Positions 43,450 through 52,402 are shown, counted from the first letter of the stretch. The stretch is 64,000 nt of DNA from Acidovorax sp. KKS102 (GCF_000302535.1 NC_018708.1:1302001-1366000), one strand, 5' to 3'. Notes: a model not told the origin generated them from the sequence alone. Program-made: numbers and translations.

Positions 43450-43571
43450 GCTAGGCAGAGGCGCACAACTGGCCTCCAAGCATGGTGGCATGACGGCGGG
43501 CACTTTCGCGGTGCCCCCGCTGCTTTAGCGGGGGGCTGTGCGTATATTTTCTGGGCGGGATACTGGCGCCC

Positions 43572-43889
43572 ATGGCCTTCGCAGCGCCCCCTGAAACGAA
43601 GCTAAACACGGCGCAGATCCGTTAAGCGGTGGGCGGGCACCATGTCACCGACGGACGCCATTGGGGGCGTGACTACTTCCTGGATGTCCGCCTAGAGCGT
43701 TCAGAAAACGGCCGCACACGCGCCGGACGCTGGAGCACGCAGAACAACCAACTCTGCCTGCTGCTGCCCGAGGTCAGCAAGGTCTCGCCCGTCTGCTTTG
43801 ACGTGGTGCGCGTGGGGGAGGAATTGCAGTATCGCGATGCGGGCAGTGTGGTGTACGCAGGCACGGTCAGAAAGAGTCCGTCTCGTTGA
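43572..43889 (+). pseudogene. small exported protein gene with a premature stop (copy 1)
   Basis: MAFAAPPETKLNTAQIR is followed by an in-frame TAA (43623-43625). After it the frame continues with GGHHVTDGRHWGRDYFLDVR to 43889. The second copy at 62745-63077 reads through the same point (QIRATLGGHH). So this copy is inactivated, unless translation restarts at the GTG at 43629. The family is unrecognised. Confidence 0.75.
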
Positions 43890-43905
43890 GGCTCCTCGTC
43901 AGTCT

Positions 43906-44283
43906 CTACGGCGTTTGCCCCGCCTTGGCCCCACGCGGGGCCTTCGGCACTATTGGAGGTTGGTCACACTTCCACGCGTTGAAGTAAACCTCGTCGCCCA
44001 CTGCTATACCAGTGCCCGGGTCCACTTTGGCGAAGTGCCCGCGCGCTCGGGTCACTTGCCTTTGGATGAATGCAAAGCGGTCATTGGGGCGAATCTCCAT
44101 TCCCTGGCAGCGAGGGCTACCTGTCTGCAAGAATTCTTCTGCGGTGACCAGTTTGGTGACCTTGCCGATTCTCCAGCCTTCGGACACAGCGTATTGGTTT
44201 TCATAGACTGGGGTGCTACAGCCTGAAAGCACCAGCAAAGCCAGCGCAGCAGCAATCGACAGCATCGAGTTTTGCATCGTCAA
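43906..44283 (-). CDS. lipoprotein of unknown function (copy 1)
   Basis: A 125-aa lipoprotein, lipobox VLSGCSTPV near residue 22, then VYENQYAVSEGWRIGKVTKL and a basic Pro/Ala tail ending PRGAKAGQTP. No family known. The paralogue at 63094-63471 has an identical tail but a diverged middle, so the copies have been recombining. It is 36 bp before the EamA gene in reading direction from it, same strand. Confidence 0.7.
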   Translation of the reverse strand: MTMQNSMLSIAAALALLVLSGCSTPVYENQYAVSEGWRIGKVTKLVTAEEFLQTGSPRCQGMEIRPNDRFAFIQRQVTRARGHFAKVDPGTGIAVGDEVYFNAWKCDQPPIVPKAPRGAKAGQTP

Positions 44284-44319
44284 AGCTCCTTTGCCTCAGT
44301 CTTGGGACATCTGGTCTGG

Positions 44320-45375
44320 TCAATGCCTGTGCTGGTGGTGAACATCCGGCGCATGGGGATGGGCGTGGGTGACCGGCTCATGGAAGTGCACATGGCTGTG
44401 GCTCCCCGTGGGCATCACGTCATGAACGTGCGAATGGTGTCCATCGTCATGACGGTGGGCGTGCTCATGCTCCATCGGCTCGTGCGTATGTTCATGCCCG
44501 TGGCTCTCGGCCAAATGCAGCAGCACCCCCGCAAGCATCAGAAGACCACCGAGCAGCATCAGCCACCCCGCAGACCGTTCACCGAAGCCGAACGCTACAG
44601 CCGCACCGATGAAAGGTGCAAAGGCGAACACGGAGCCAGTCCGCGCCGCCCCAAAAGCCCGCTGCGCCAGAAGGTAGAACCGAAGACTCAAGCCATACCC
44701 TGTGGCCCCCACGGCAAAGAGCCCTAGAGCTGCCGTCAGGGGTGGCAAAGGCTCTCCCCACGCAATGGCAAGACATGCTGTCGCAGCAGCACCCAGCGAG
44801 GCCTTCGCCATCACCACCTGGCCGGGATCGCGTTCGGCCAGTCCCCGGGACAGCGTGTTGTCCACGCCCCAGGCCACCGTCGCCAGTAGCACCGCAAGCA
44901 GACCGAGCAGCTGCGTGCCGCCCTGCAGGCCCTGGTCCATGACCAAAGCCATGCCACCGGCCAGCAAAAGAAGCATGGCAGCCCACACACGGCGGTCCAT
45001 GGTCTCGCTATACAACCACCACGCCAGAGTGGCTGTGAACAGCGCTTCCAGCGTGAGCATGAGCGACGCGCTGGCACCGCTTGTGTGTTGCAGCCCCCAG
45101 GACAGGGCGACAGGACCTAGGGCAGCGCCAAACCCCGCCATGCCGATGAGGCGCCAGGCGTCGGATCTTTGCAACCTTGCCTCGTGAGCAGCGGTCCGCA
45201 GGGACAAGGCACCAACGACAGCCGCCCCTGCATACAGCAGCGCAGCCGACGTGAACGCACCCAGCCCAGCACCCAGCCGCTGAACCAGCGGGGTGCTGAT
45301 GCCAAACAAAGCTGCGGCCAGCAAGGCCAGCAGACCTCCTTGCAGTGCAGGCAAGGACAGAGAGCCGCGCGCCAC
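44320..45375 (-). CDS. EamA/DMT-family transporter with a long His-rich tail
   Basis: A 351-aa membrane protein with ten hydrophobic helices in two EamA repeats (e.g. ALFGISTPLVQRLGAGLGAF and AWGVDNTLSRGLAERDPGQV). The last ~60 residues are an exceptional His tail: SHGHEHTHEPMEHEHAHRHD, then HSHVHDVMPTGSHSHVHFHE, ending HHQHRH. Drug/metabolite transporters rarely have this; it suggests binding of Ni, Co or Zn at the membrane, perhaps export. Start chosen at 45375. Fragments of this gene occur at 43305, 61148 and a further copy at 63511. Confidence 0.85.
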   Translation of the reverse strand: MARGSLSLPALQGGLLALLAAALFGISTPLVQRLGAGLGAFTSAALLYAGAAVVGALSLRTAAHEARLQRSDAWRLIGMAGFGAALGPVALSWGLQHTSGASASLMLTLEALFTATLAWWLYSETMDRRVWAAMLLLLAGGMALVMDQGLQGGTQLLGLLAVLLATVAWGVDNTLSRGLAERDPGQVVMAKASLGAAATACLAIAWGEPLPPLTAALGLFAVGATGYGLSLRFYLLAQRAFGAARTGSVFAFAPFIGAAVAFGFGERSAGWLMLLGGLLMLAGVLLHLAESHGHEHTHEPMEHEHAHRHDDGHHSHVHDVMPTGSHSHVHFHEPVTHAHPHAPDVHHQHRH

Positions 45376-45380
45376 GGGCC

Positions 45381-45776
45381 CTACTTCACCGTGAATCGAA
45401 CAGTGACGGTCTTTTTGCTGTTGGTCGTGATCAGCGCAACCACCTTCGTCCCCTTGACCAACTTCACGCCCTTGGCCTCCAGCTTGTTTGCGCCAGCTGG
45501 TTTCAGGGACACTTCGGACTTTTCTGCACCGTTGAGCACCGTCAGTTTGCCGTCGAACCGCGAGGCATCCGAATCTTTGCCGTGGTCCTGGATGTAGATC
45601 TCCGCGCCTTCGGCAGTGGCAACCAGCTCAAACGACAAGTCCGCGGCGGTCTGCACAACCCCACCGTGCATGGGGGCGGCAGAACCATGGGCCATTGCCG
45701 TAGGAGCGAAGAGTGCAGATGCGGCCAGCATCAAAGCACCCCCAGTCAGATGGGAGAGTTTGGTCTTGATGGTCAT
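45381..45776 (-). CDS. periplasmic metal-locus protein (paralogue of 59696-60076)
   Basis: A 131-aa exported protein: signal peptide to AMAHG, then MHGGVVQTAADLSFELVATA, an acidic DHGKDSDAS loop, and a C-terminal TKVVALITTNSKKTVTVRFTVK beta region. It aligns throughout with the protein after czcA. The family accompanies RND metal-efflux operons; role unknown. It lies just upstream of the EamA gene, five bases apart, probably in one transcript. Confidence 0.75.
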   Translation of the reverse strand: MTIKTKLSHLTGGALMLAASALFAPTAMAHGSAAPMHGGVVQTAADLSFELVATAEGAEIYIQDHGKDSDASRFDGKLTVLNGAEKSEVSLKPAGANKLEAKGVKLVKGTKVVALITTNSKKTVTVRFTVK

Positions 45777-45832
45777 TGCGTTTCGTTTGGATGAGAAATT
45801 GCGTAATACGGCGCGCTTGGGCAGGCGGCGCA

Positions 45833-46450
45833 CTAATGCCTACGGGAAAGGGTGAGAGTTAAATGGTCGGCGCAGCGTTCAATAGGCCTCCTGGGCCGCA
45901 GTGGCTCCCGTGGGTGCCTGGGTATCTCCTGAAGAGATCGCACTTGGGCATCAGCCAGGTCGGCCTCGGTCCTGGAGGCTGCAATGCCCCAGGCAGCTTC
46001 TCGCACCAGGCCCGCGAAATGTAGGCGCCCCGCTTGGACGGCAGCTCGGGAGAGTTCTACGTCGGCATCAACGGCGGCGCCGCGTGCATTGCGCTGTCCG
46101 GGCAACCACAACGGCCAGACAAGACCGGCCTCGGATTCCCGCCGTCCAGCCGAGGCTTGCCAGCGGTCGTCACGGTAGGACAACTCCAGTGCAGGGGGCG
46201 CCGCCCACGGGCTTGAGATAGCCACCCGTTCAGCAGCAGCCCGCTGGGTCTGCCCTTCGGCTTCTCTCGCCTGTGTGGCTCGCTGCCATGCGCCCTCCAC
46301 GGCTTGCGCAAGCGCTGGGCTCGCGGTTGATACCGTGGCTGAGTGTGATGGGGGGATGTTGGCTTGCGCAAAGGCTGCGCCAACGAGGGCGCAGCTGAAA
46401 GCACAGCCAGCGGCGCAACGCACCGCAAGCCTGGAAATGACAAAACTCAC
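45833..46450 (-). pseudogene. truncated CzcC-like outer-membrane factor
   Basis: Signal peptide to AFAQ and the N-terminal third of an OEP-type protein (ALAQAVEGAWQRATQAREAE, GLVWPLWLPGQRNARGAAVD, LVREAAWGIAASRTEADLA). After about residue 170 the frame runs into unrelated sequence and stops. A complete CzcC is ~430-450 aa. It probably belonged to an RND operon lost by deletion; the neighbouring periplasmic genes are leftovers of it. Confidence 0.8.
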
Positions 46451-46572
46451 GTGATTCCTGACCGATCAAGGCAGTGGTCCAGGATCGTTGACGCATCAGC
46501 GCCTGATCGAAAGGACTACCGCACCGATGAACAACCACGCTTTCGTGAAGAAGGCGTGGCGCTAAAGGTGGA

Positions 46573-46929
46573 TCAGGAAATCAGTCGGGGAGGTCGTCGT
46601 AAACCGTCCAGATAGGGGGACGGGCTGACGGTTTCAGCGTTTACAGCCGGTGTGGGCGAGCGGTCAGCAGGAAGCGACAGCTCCGGAAAATGGAAAAGTG
46701 CTGCCGTCCCTAGACCTGCTTCCGCAAGCATGTGCTGGACCGACTCCTGGGAATTGTCCTGGTGCATCACACCATCTTCGTCATGGTGGTGCGCAGCACC
46801 TTCCAAATGCATCTCAGCGTGCTCCACATGAAACCCTCCCTCGTGGTCGTACGCAACCACCTGACGGGCCGTTGCGAAGGCCTGGCAGAAAAAGGAGAGC
46901 AACAGGATGACTGCGAGCAGTCGGCGCAT
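46573..46929 (-). CDS. CzcI-like small periplasmic protein
   Basis: A 118-aa exported protein beginning MRRLLAVILLLSFFCQAFATA, with a His-rich middle (HVEHAEMHLEGAAHHHDEDG) and a Pro-rich C-terminus. Signal-peptide sequence and position upstream of a czcC gene fit CzcI, a poorly understood protein of czc operons; the intact czc operon here has its own at 52937. The start at 46929 has MRRL like the other. Confidence 0.7.
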   Translation of the reverse strand: MRRLLAVILLLSFFCQAFATARQVVAYDHEGGFHVEHAEMHLEGAAHHHDEDGVMHQDNSQESVQHMLAEAGLGTAALFHFPELSLPADRSPTPAVNAETVSPSPYLDGLRRPPRLIS

Positions 46930-47159
46930 GAAATGGGCAGACACTTGAGAAGTGGTCGCATGATAGCCGCAGACTCCCTTCAACCACATAAATCACTTTT
47001 TTAGGTCTACCCAGCAACAACAGGCAAATAACGAGAATTCTTCGCACAAGGGAACTGTACCGGAGCAGTATCGATACCGATGACATTAGTGAACACTGGA
47101 GTCAATGCTACGCTGATTGATTCGCTCAGTGCTCCAATGCGCGGGCCGTAGCCAGTGGA

Positions 47160-47582
47160 CTAGTCTTGTTTCATTGCCTTTAATAAAACGAAAAGAGATT
47201 TCTCGACAGCGACACGGTCCCCATCACTCAGGTGGGCAAGCAAATGCTCTGCGTGGTTATCCAGGGCAGCGTTCCAAGCATTGACTGACTGCAAACCTTC
47301 GTCGGTGAGCGTGACCAGCCACTTCCGGGAATCGGCGGCATTGTTCACCTTGACGACTAGACCATGGCCCGCCAAAGCTTCCACGGAACGGGAAACCCAG
47401 CTTTTTTCACGCCTGAATCGGACGCCGAGTTCAGACAATGCAAGCGGACCGGAGCGTGCCAGTTCGGCCAGCAGATTGCATTGGCTGTTGGTAGTGGTGT
47501 TGCATTGAATCACCACACTCTGCGCTTGTGTGAACAAGCGAACAACCTCGCGAAGAAGTCTTCCCGAATCAGCAGTTCTCAT
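47160..47582 (-). CDS. MarR-family transcriptional regulator
   Basis: A 140-aa winged-helix protein: LLAELARSGPLALSELGVRF and EKSWVSRSVEALAGHGLVVK form the recognition helix, then a wing (VNNAADSRKWLVTLTDEG) and a C-terminal dimerisation helix. Cys residues are few, so metal sensing is not obvious. It stands alone between the CzcI-like gene and cadA. Its target may be either neighbour. Confidence 0.8.
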   Translation of the reverse strand: MRTADSGRLLREVVRLFTQAQSVVIQCNTTTNSQCNLLAELARSGPLALSELGVRFRREKSWVSRSVEALAGHGLVVKVNNAADSRKWLVTLTDEGLQSVNAWNAALDNHAEHLLAHLSDGDRVAVEKSLFVLLKAMKQD

Positions 47583-47677
47583 TTTGGTACTTATTGCAAC
47601 GACTAGCCCAGGAGTTATTGGGCTGCCAACTTCTTTGCTCCAGCGACGTAGCTGCCGACCATAGAGTGCGAAATCGC

Positions 47678-50203
47678 TTAATGCGAGTGTGCATGTTTCA
47701 CTGGTTTTGCACTCACCTTCTTATAGGTTGGATCAACTCGCGTCCCCCGAAGCAGGCGCAGCCCATTACCCACCACCAGCAAGCTCGCTCCCATGTCCGC
47801 GAAGACGGCCATCCACATCGTTGCGGTGCCTACCACCGCCATGACCAAGAACACGCTCTTGATACCCAAGGCCAGGGTGATGTTTTGCCAGAGCACGGCA
47901 TGGGTACGTTTGGACAGACGCACTGTCTCTGCGACGCGTTGCAGGTCATCGTTCATGATGACCACATCCGCCGCTTCCATGGCAGTGTCGGTTCCCGCTC
48001 CCCCCATGGCAAAGCCAATGTCGGCCTGCGCCAGTGCCGGCGCATCGTTGATCCCATCGCCGGTCATGCCAGTGGTGCCATAGCGCTTTTGCATTTCCTT
48101 GATCGCGTCGAGCTTGGCTTCAGGAAGCAGATCGCCGCGTGCATCATCAATACCGGCCTGCGCAGCGATGGCTTTTGCCGTCGCTGTGTTGTCGCCAGTC
48201 AGCATCACGGATGTCACACCCAAAGCCTTGAGATCGACGATGGCCTGTTTGGATGTTTCTCGGATGGTGTCTGCTACCGCGAACAACGCCAGGACGCGCG
48301 ATTCGTCCGCCAGGAGGGTGACCGTGCGGCCTTGTTTTTCATGGGTGGCCAGCTCCGCCTCCAGCTCCGGACCGCACAGTCCTAGCTCATGTATCAGTCG
48401 GTGATTGCCCAGCATCAAGCGCACACCATTGACCATGCCTTCGACGCCGCGCCCAGGCAAGGCCTTGAAGCTTTCTGCTTCTGGACCCTTTACATCCAAG
48501 CCCTGGACAATCGCCTTGGAAACCGGGTGGTCGGAACGAGCCGCCAGGCTGGCAGCCATCTGCTGGACTGCTGCCTCGTCACCGGCACCCCACACCTTCC
48601 ACTTCACCAGCTTGGGTTTGCCTTCGGTGATGGTGCCGGTCTTGTCCAGCGCCACCGCCTTCAGAAGCCGGGCATCTTCCAAGTAGGTTCCGCCCTTGAT
48701 CAAGATCCCACGGCGCGCTCCTGCGGCCAATCCGCTGACCACCGTGACCGGCGTGGAAATGACCAGAGCGCATGGGCAGGCGATCACCAGCAGGACCAGG
48801 GCCTTGTAGAGCGCCTCCAGCCAGGTAAGTCCCATCAGGAAAGGAGTGAGGACCGCCACCGCCACGGCAATGGCGAAGACTGCGGGGGTGTAGATGGAGG
48901 CGAACCGATCCACAAAGCGCTGCGTCGGAGCGCGCGTGCCCTGCGCCTGCTCAACGGCTTGGATGATCCTGGCCAGGGTGGTGTTGCTCGACAAGGCTGT
49001 GACCTCGAACTCCAGCTCACCAGTCTCGTTGATCGTGCCGGCGAACACCTGGTCGCCAGGTGCCTTGTCCACGGGGATGCTCTCGCCAGTCACGGGGGCC
49101 TGGTTGATGGCGCCATTGCCCTTGGTCACCTTACCGTCCAGCGGCACGCGTTCGCCCGGCTTGATGCGCACGGTCGCTCCAATGGCCACCGAGGCCACCG
49201 GTGTAGCGGTCCATGCTCCGTTGGTGCCCAGTACCAAAGCCTCTTCGGGCGCCAGTTCCAGCAAGCCCTTGATAGCGTTTCGGGCCCGGTCCACTGCCTT
49301 GGCTTCGATGAGCTCCGCAATCGCGTACAGAGCCATCACCATCGCGGCTTCTGGCCACTGACCAATGAGGAATGCGCCGGTGACGGCCACCGACATCAGC
49401 GCATTGATGTTCAGCTTGCCGCGCAGCAGCGCCGCAAGGCCTTTCTTGTAGGTGTCGATCCCGGCCAGCCAGATAGCCAGCGCGGCGATGGCCATGCCCA
49501 CCACCTTCCAGGCCATCTGGTCTGGAGCAAAGAACGAGAGGACCTCAGCCCCCGTGGCGAACACCAGCGCGGCCACCAAACGGGAGATGCCGCCTGCAAA
49601 ACCATGTCCATGGTCGTCGCCTTCGGCTGGTTCGCCCGCCTGTCCGCCCTCGGAGCCATTGGCGCCGGCCACTGGCTGCGGATCGAAGCCCGCTTTGCGG
49701 ATGGCGTCGAGGGCCAGCGGGTAGGTGCCTTCGTCGGCATCGATCTTCAGCGTCCGCGCACCGAGCTGAAAGCCCAGAGAGCGAATCCCATCCAGAGGCT
49801 CCAGCGCCCGGCGAATCTCCGCCTCCTCGGCGCTGCAGTCCATGGTCGCAATGCGAAACACCCGGCCCTGGCTACCCTGGGTGTCTACCGCAGCGACCAC
49901 CGGCTGTGGATCGAAGCCCGCCTTGCGGATGGCATCGAGCGCCAGGGGCAAGGCGCGATCCTCCGCATCGATCTTCAGCGTGCGCGCGCCGAGTTGGAAG
50001 CCCAACGAGCGGATTCCCTCCAGAGGTTCCAGCGCCCGCCGGATCTCCGACTCTTCGGCACTGCAGTCCATGGTGGCGATTCGGAACAGCTTGCCCTGGC
50101 CCGGGCGGCTTGTGGCGGCAGGGACCACTGCTGCGGAACTGGAACAGCCCGAGGAGCAGCAGGTGTCAACAGTGGTGGGAGGTATGCTTGTTTCTGATTT
50201 CAT
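47678..50203 (-). CDS. cadA: Zn/Cd/Pb-type P1B ATPase with duplicated HMA domains
   Basis: An 841-aa exporter. A Cys-rich start (TCCSSGCSSS) precedes two nearly identical HMA domains of 76 residues (~35-105 and ~111-181), each with TMDCSAEE rather than CxxC. Catalytic motifs: VTGESIPVDK, IACPCALVIST, ALDKTGTITEGKPK, SDHPVSKA, and [10 protein letters not shown]. The CPC motif and MDCxxEE type N-terminus fit the CadA/ZntA group. Its promoter has a 19-bp spacer; the ATG lies so close to the -10 that the transcript may be leaderless. Confidence 0.9.
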   Translation of the reverse strand: MKSETSIPPTTVDTCCSSGCSSSAAVVPAATSRPGQGKLFRIATMDCSAEESEIRRALEPLEGIRSLGFQLGARTLKIDAEDRALPLALDAIRKAGFDPQPVVAAVDTQGSQGRVFRIATMDCSAEEAEIRRALEPLDGIRSLGFQLGARTLKIDADEGTYPLALDAIRKAGFDPQPVAGANGSEGGQAGEPAEGDDHGHGFAGGISRLVAALVFATGAEVLSFFAPDQMAWKVVGMAIAALAIWLAGIDTYKKGLAALLRGKLNINALMSVAVTGAFLIGQWPEAAMVMALYAIAELIEAKAVDRARNAIKGLLELAPEEALVLGTNGAWTATPVASVAIGATVRIKPGERVPLDGKVTKGNGAINQAPVTGESIPVDKAPGDQVFAGTINETGELEFEVTALSSNTTLARIIQAVEQAQGTRAPTQRFVDRFASIYTPAVFAIAVAVAVLTPFLMGLTWLEALYKALVLLVIACPCALVISTPVTVVSGLAAGARRGILIKGGTYLEDARLLKAVALDKTGTITEGKPKLVKWKVWGAGDEAAVQQMAASLAARSDHPVSKAIVQGLDVKGPEAESFKALPGRGVEGMVNGVRLMLGNHRLIHELGLCGPELEAELATHEKQGRTVTLLADESRVLALFAVADTIRETSKQAIVDLKALGVTSVMLTGDNTATAKAIAAQAGIDDARGDLLPEAKLDAIKEMQKRYGTTGMTGDGINDAPALAQADIGFAMGGAGTDTAMEAADVVIMNDDLQRVAETVRLSKRTHAVLWQNITLALGIKSVFLVMAVVGTATMWMAVFADMGASLLVVGNGLRLLRGTRVDPTYKKVSAKPVKHAHSH

Positions 50204-50209
50204 AGCGCA

Positions 50210-50240
50210 ATTGGAAACCTTGAAGTGACTTTAAAGTCAA
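50210..50240 (-). promoter_or_regulatory. MerR-family promoter of cadA
   Basis: Minus strand: -35 TTGACT (50240-50235), 19-bp spacer, -10 TCCAAT (50215-50210). The spacer holds a dyad of ACTTTAAAGT and ACTTCAAGGT. Such operators bind CadR/ZntR/PbrR-type regulators. No MerR gene is adjacent; the one at 25155 is the only candidate in the window. Confidence 0.65.
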
Positions 50241-50280
50241 GCGGCAATGAAAATATCGCTGCTTCGTCCTACGTAAATCG

Positions 50281-50326
50281 GATCGCTTGTGACGCGCCGC
50301 GCTCCGTGGCCGCGTCACAAGCGATC
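50281..50326. terminator. perfect 16-bp inverted repeat between czcS and cadA
   Basis: GATCGCTTGTGACGCG (50281-50296) and its exact complement (50311-50326) surround a 14-base loop. It lies just past the czcS stop, so termination is plausible, but no T-run follows on either strand. It could instead be a repeat element or a regulator site. Confidence 0.5.
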
Positions 50327-50346
50327 CCAGTCTGTCGAAATCGCCA

Positions 50347-51684
50347 TCAGTTAGGACGGATTTCGATTCCTACATTTGTCACCCCGTTCTCTGACGATGC
50401 GACTGGCTTGCCCTGATGCATGCGTGCAATAGCAGCGACTATGGCCAGCCCGAGGCCATGGTTGCTCTGCCCATGGCTGCGAGCAGGATCTGCACGGAAA
50501 AATCGGTCAAACAGCTGCGGGAGTAGCTCGGGATCGATAGTGCTGCCGTAGTTGGTGACACTGATCAACACACGGCCCTCATCGATAGTTCTGAGGTTGA
50601 CTTGGACGATTGAGCCAGGGTTCGCGTATCGGGTGGCGTTGCCGAGCAAGTTCGACAGGGCCCGACGCAACAACGGCACGTCGAAAGCGCCATGCGCATC
50701 GCCGACCACCTTAGCGGTGAGACCAGCCTCGGCCAGTGCCGCTTCGTGGTAATCCAGTACGTCAGCAGCCACCGATGCAAGAGTCGCAACGGGGGCCCGA
50801 CGTGCTCCCACACCCCGATCCGCCTGGGACAGGAACAGCATGTCATTGACGATGCCCGTCAGGCGGTGCAGCTCCTCCAAATTGGACGCCAGCACCTCGC
50901 GAATATCCGCCTGCTCAGGGCGCAGCAAAGCCAGTTCATTATTGGCAATGAGCGTGGCCAAAGGCGTGCACAACTCATGCGCCACGTCCGCATTGAAGCC
51001 TTCCATCTGGGAGTAGGCCTTCTCAATGCGAGCTAGGAGCGCGTTGAACTGGTCGATCAGAGGCACGAGCTCAAGGGGCTGCTCGGCGCTGTCGAGACGT
51101 TGATGCAGATTGTCAGCCGATACTGCACGCGTCTGGCTGGCCAGTCTTCGGACAGGCGCCAGGCCCAAGTTGACCAGGGAGAATCCGCCCAGCGATACAA
51201 CGATGGCCCCACCGATGGCTGCGACCAGCAAGGTAAGAGCAAGTCGGTGCAACAACTGGTGGTCGGTTCGAATGTCCAGCGACAGCTGAACGCGCAAGTT
51301 CTTTGAGGGAGTCTGGTCCGCAGTCTGTGCTACTTCGAACTGCCGTTGGCGCCATACCGTCTTGGCACTCTGGTTGCGGGCGTGGGCGTAGATAACCATC
51401 CCGTCCGCCTGCGCGACTTCGAGCGATAGATCTCCGTGCCCAACAAGGAAGTCATCGAGTTTGTGCGCAAGGTCTTCCGAATCCCCATGCTCCTTGCCAT
51501 CCTGCAGCAAGTGCCGAATGACGGTTTCTTTTTGTGCCAGCGTTTCCTCTTGCCGATCACGAAAATTGAACTCGGTCACCAGATACACCGCCAGACAGAC
51601 CACCCCGAGTCCGGCAAAGCTCTGCAGCGCCAGCCACCAAGACAACCGCTGGCGCAATGAGCGATGTTGGGCCAGCTCCTTCAT
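50347..51684 (-). CDS. czcS: heavy-metal sensor histidine kinase (CzcS type)
   Basis: A 445-aa kinase: first helix at ~16-38, periplasmic domain, second helix at ~147-170, HAMP, then the H-box ADVAHELCTPLATLIA, N-box LSNLLGNATRYANPG and DRFFRADPARSHGQSNHGLGL. The H-box has Cys where Arg is nearly always found (HELRTPL), which may affect phosphotransfer. It overlaps czcR by 4 bp (ATGA). Confidence 0.87.
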   Translation of the reverse strand: MKELAQHRSLRQRLSWWLALQSFAGLGVVCLAVYLVTEFNFRDRQEETLAQKETVIRHLLQDGKEHGDSEDLAHKLDDFLVGHGDLSLEVAQADGMVIYAHARNQSAKTVWRQRQFEVAQTADQTPSKNLRVQLSLDIRTDHQLLHRLALTLLVAAIGGAIVVSLGGFSLVNLGLAPVRRLASQTRAVSADNLHQRLDSAEQPLELVPLIDQFNALLARIEKAYSQMEGFNADVAHELCTPLATLIANNELALLRPEQADIREVLASNLEELHRLTGIVNDMLFLSQADRGVGARRAPVATLASVAADVLDYHEAALAEAGLTAKVVGDAHGAFDVPLLRRALSNLLGNATRYANPGSIVQVNLRTIDEGRVLISVTNYGSTIDPELLPQLFDRFFRADPARSHGQSNHGLGLAIVAAIARMHQGKPVASSENGVTNVGIEIRPN

Positions 51685-52367
51685 CCGTTGCGGTCCTCCA
51701 TCACGTATCCCATGCCGCGAATGGTGTGGAGCAGCGCAGTGCCAAACGGAACATCGATCTTGGTACGGAGGCGCCGGATCGCGACTTCCACTACGCTGGT
51801 ATCGCTATCGAAATTCATGTCCCACACCTGCTCAGCGATCTCAGTGCGAGAAAGCACTTCGCCTTTTCTTCTCAGAAACAGAGTCAGCAGCAGAAACTCC
51901 TTCGCAGTCAACTCCAAGCGCTGGCCACACCGGGACGCTTTGCGCCGTACCAGGTCTAATTCCAGGTCGCCCAACCGCAGTTGCGTGGGCTCTGCGGCAT
52001 CCCGCGCGCTATGGGTCCGCCGCAGCAGCACCTGGATGCGGGCGCTCAGTTCGGAAAACGCAAAGGGCTTGACCAGATAGTCGTCGGCACCGGTCTTGAG
52101 TCCCAACACCCGATCCTCGACGCTGACCCTTGCTGTCAACATCAAGACCGGGGTCTGCTTGGTCTTGCGAAAGGCCGTTAGAAGGCTGAAGCCGTCGATC
52201 CCTGGGAGCATCGCGTCCAAGACCAGCAGATCGTGCACGCCTTCCAGAGCCATGTGCAGGCCATCCACCCCGTTGTGCGCAATGTCCACCACGTAGCCGG
52301 CCTCTCCCAGGCCCTTGCGCAGGTACTCAGCCAGCTTGACTTCGTCTTCGATGAGCAGAATTTTCAT
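51681..52367 (-). CDS. czcR: OmpR-type response regulator (CzcR type)
   Basis: A 228-aa regulator with receiver (VEDE-like IEDE; Asp51 in LVLDAMLPGIDGF) and winged-helix domain (LTAKEFLLLTLFLRRKGEVL, RTKIDVPFGTALLHTIRGMGY). It is divergent from the DUF4148-czcI-czcCBA run, with a perfect 14-bp palindromic box between. It closely resembles copR in the window, so the two may share targets. Confidence 0.9.
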   Translation of the reverse strand: MKILLIEDEVKLAEYLRKGLGEAGYVVDIAHNGVDGLHMALEGVHDLLVLDAMLPGIDGFSLLTAFRKTKQTPVLMLTARVSVEDRVLGLKTGADDYLVKPFAFSELSARIQVLLRRTHSARDAAEPTQLRLGDLELDLVRRKASRCGQRLELTAKEFLLLTLFLRRKGEVLSRTEIAEQVWDMNFDSDTSVVEVAIRRLRTKIDVPFGTALLHTIRGMGYVMEDRNG

Positions 52368-52402
52368 GCTGCCATTCTCGAAGAATGCGGTCAGTTCGTA
52401 GT

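Larger units (their letters stand above)
43448..44809. repeat. first copy of the duplicated hypothetical-lipoprotein-EamA module
   Basis: Collinear with 62636-64000 at a constant offset of about 19,190 bp. The identity is high but patchy: some blocks are identical while the middle of the lipoprotein gene and the left 150 bp differ. The copy continues past the visible end of the second one. The left boundary of both copies starts at CTGCTAGGCAG. Confidence 0.85.

Noticed and set aside
43513-43536. GC-rich 8-bp stem with 5-base loop as a terminator
   Set aside because: It lies in the diverged left part of the duplicated module upstream of a pseudogene, with no gene ending into it and no T-run.
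48389-50197. A 602-aa plus-strand frame opposite cadA
   Set aside because: Antisense shadow of a strongly supported ATPase gene, without recognisable domains.
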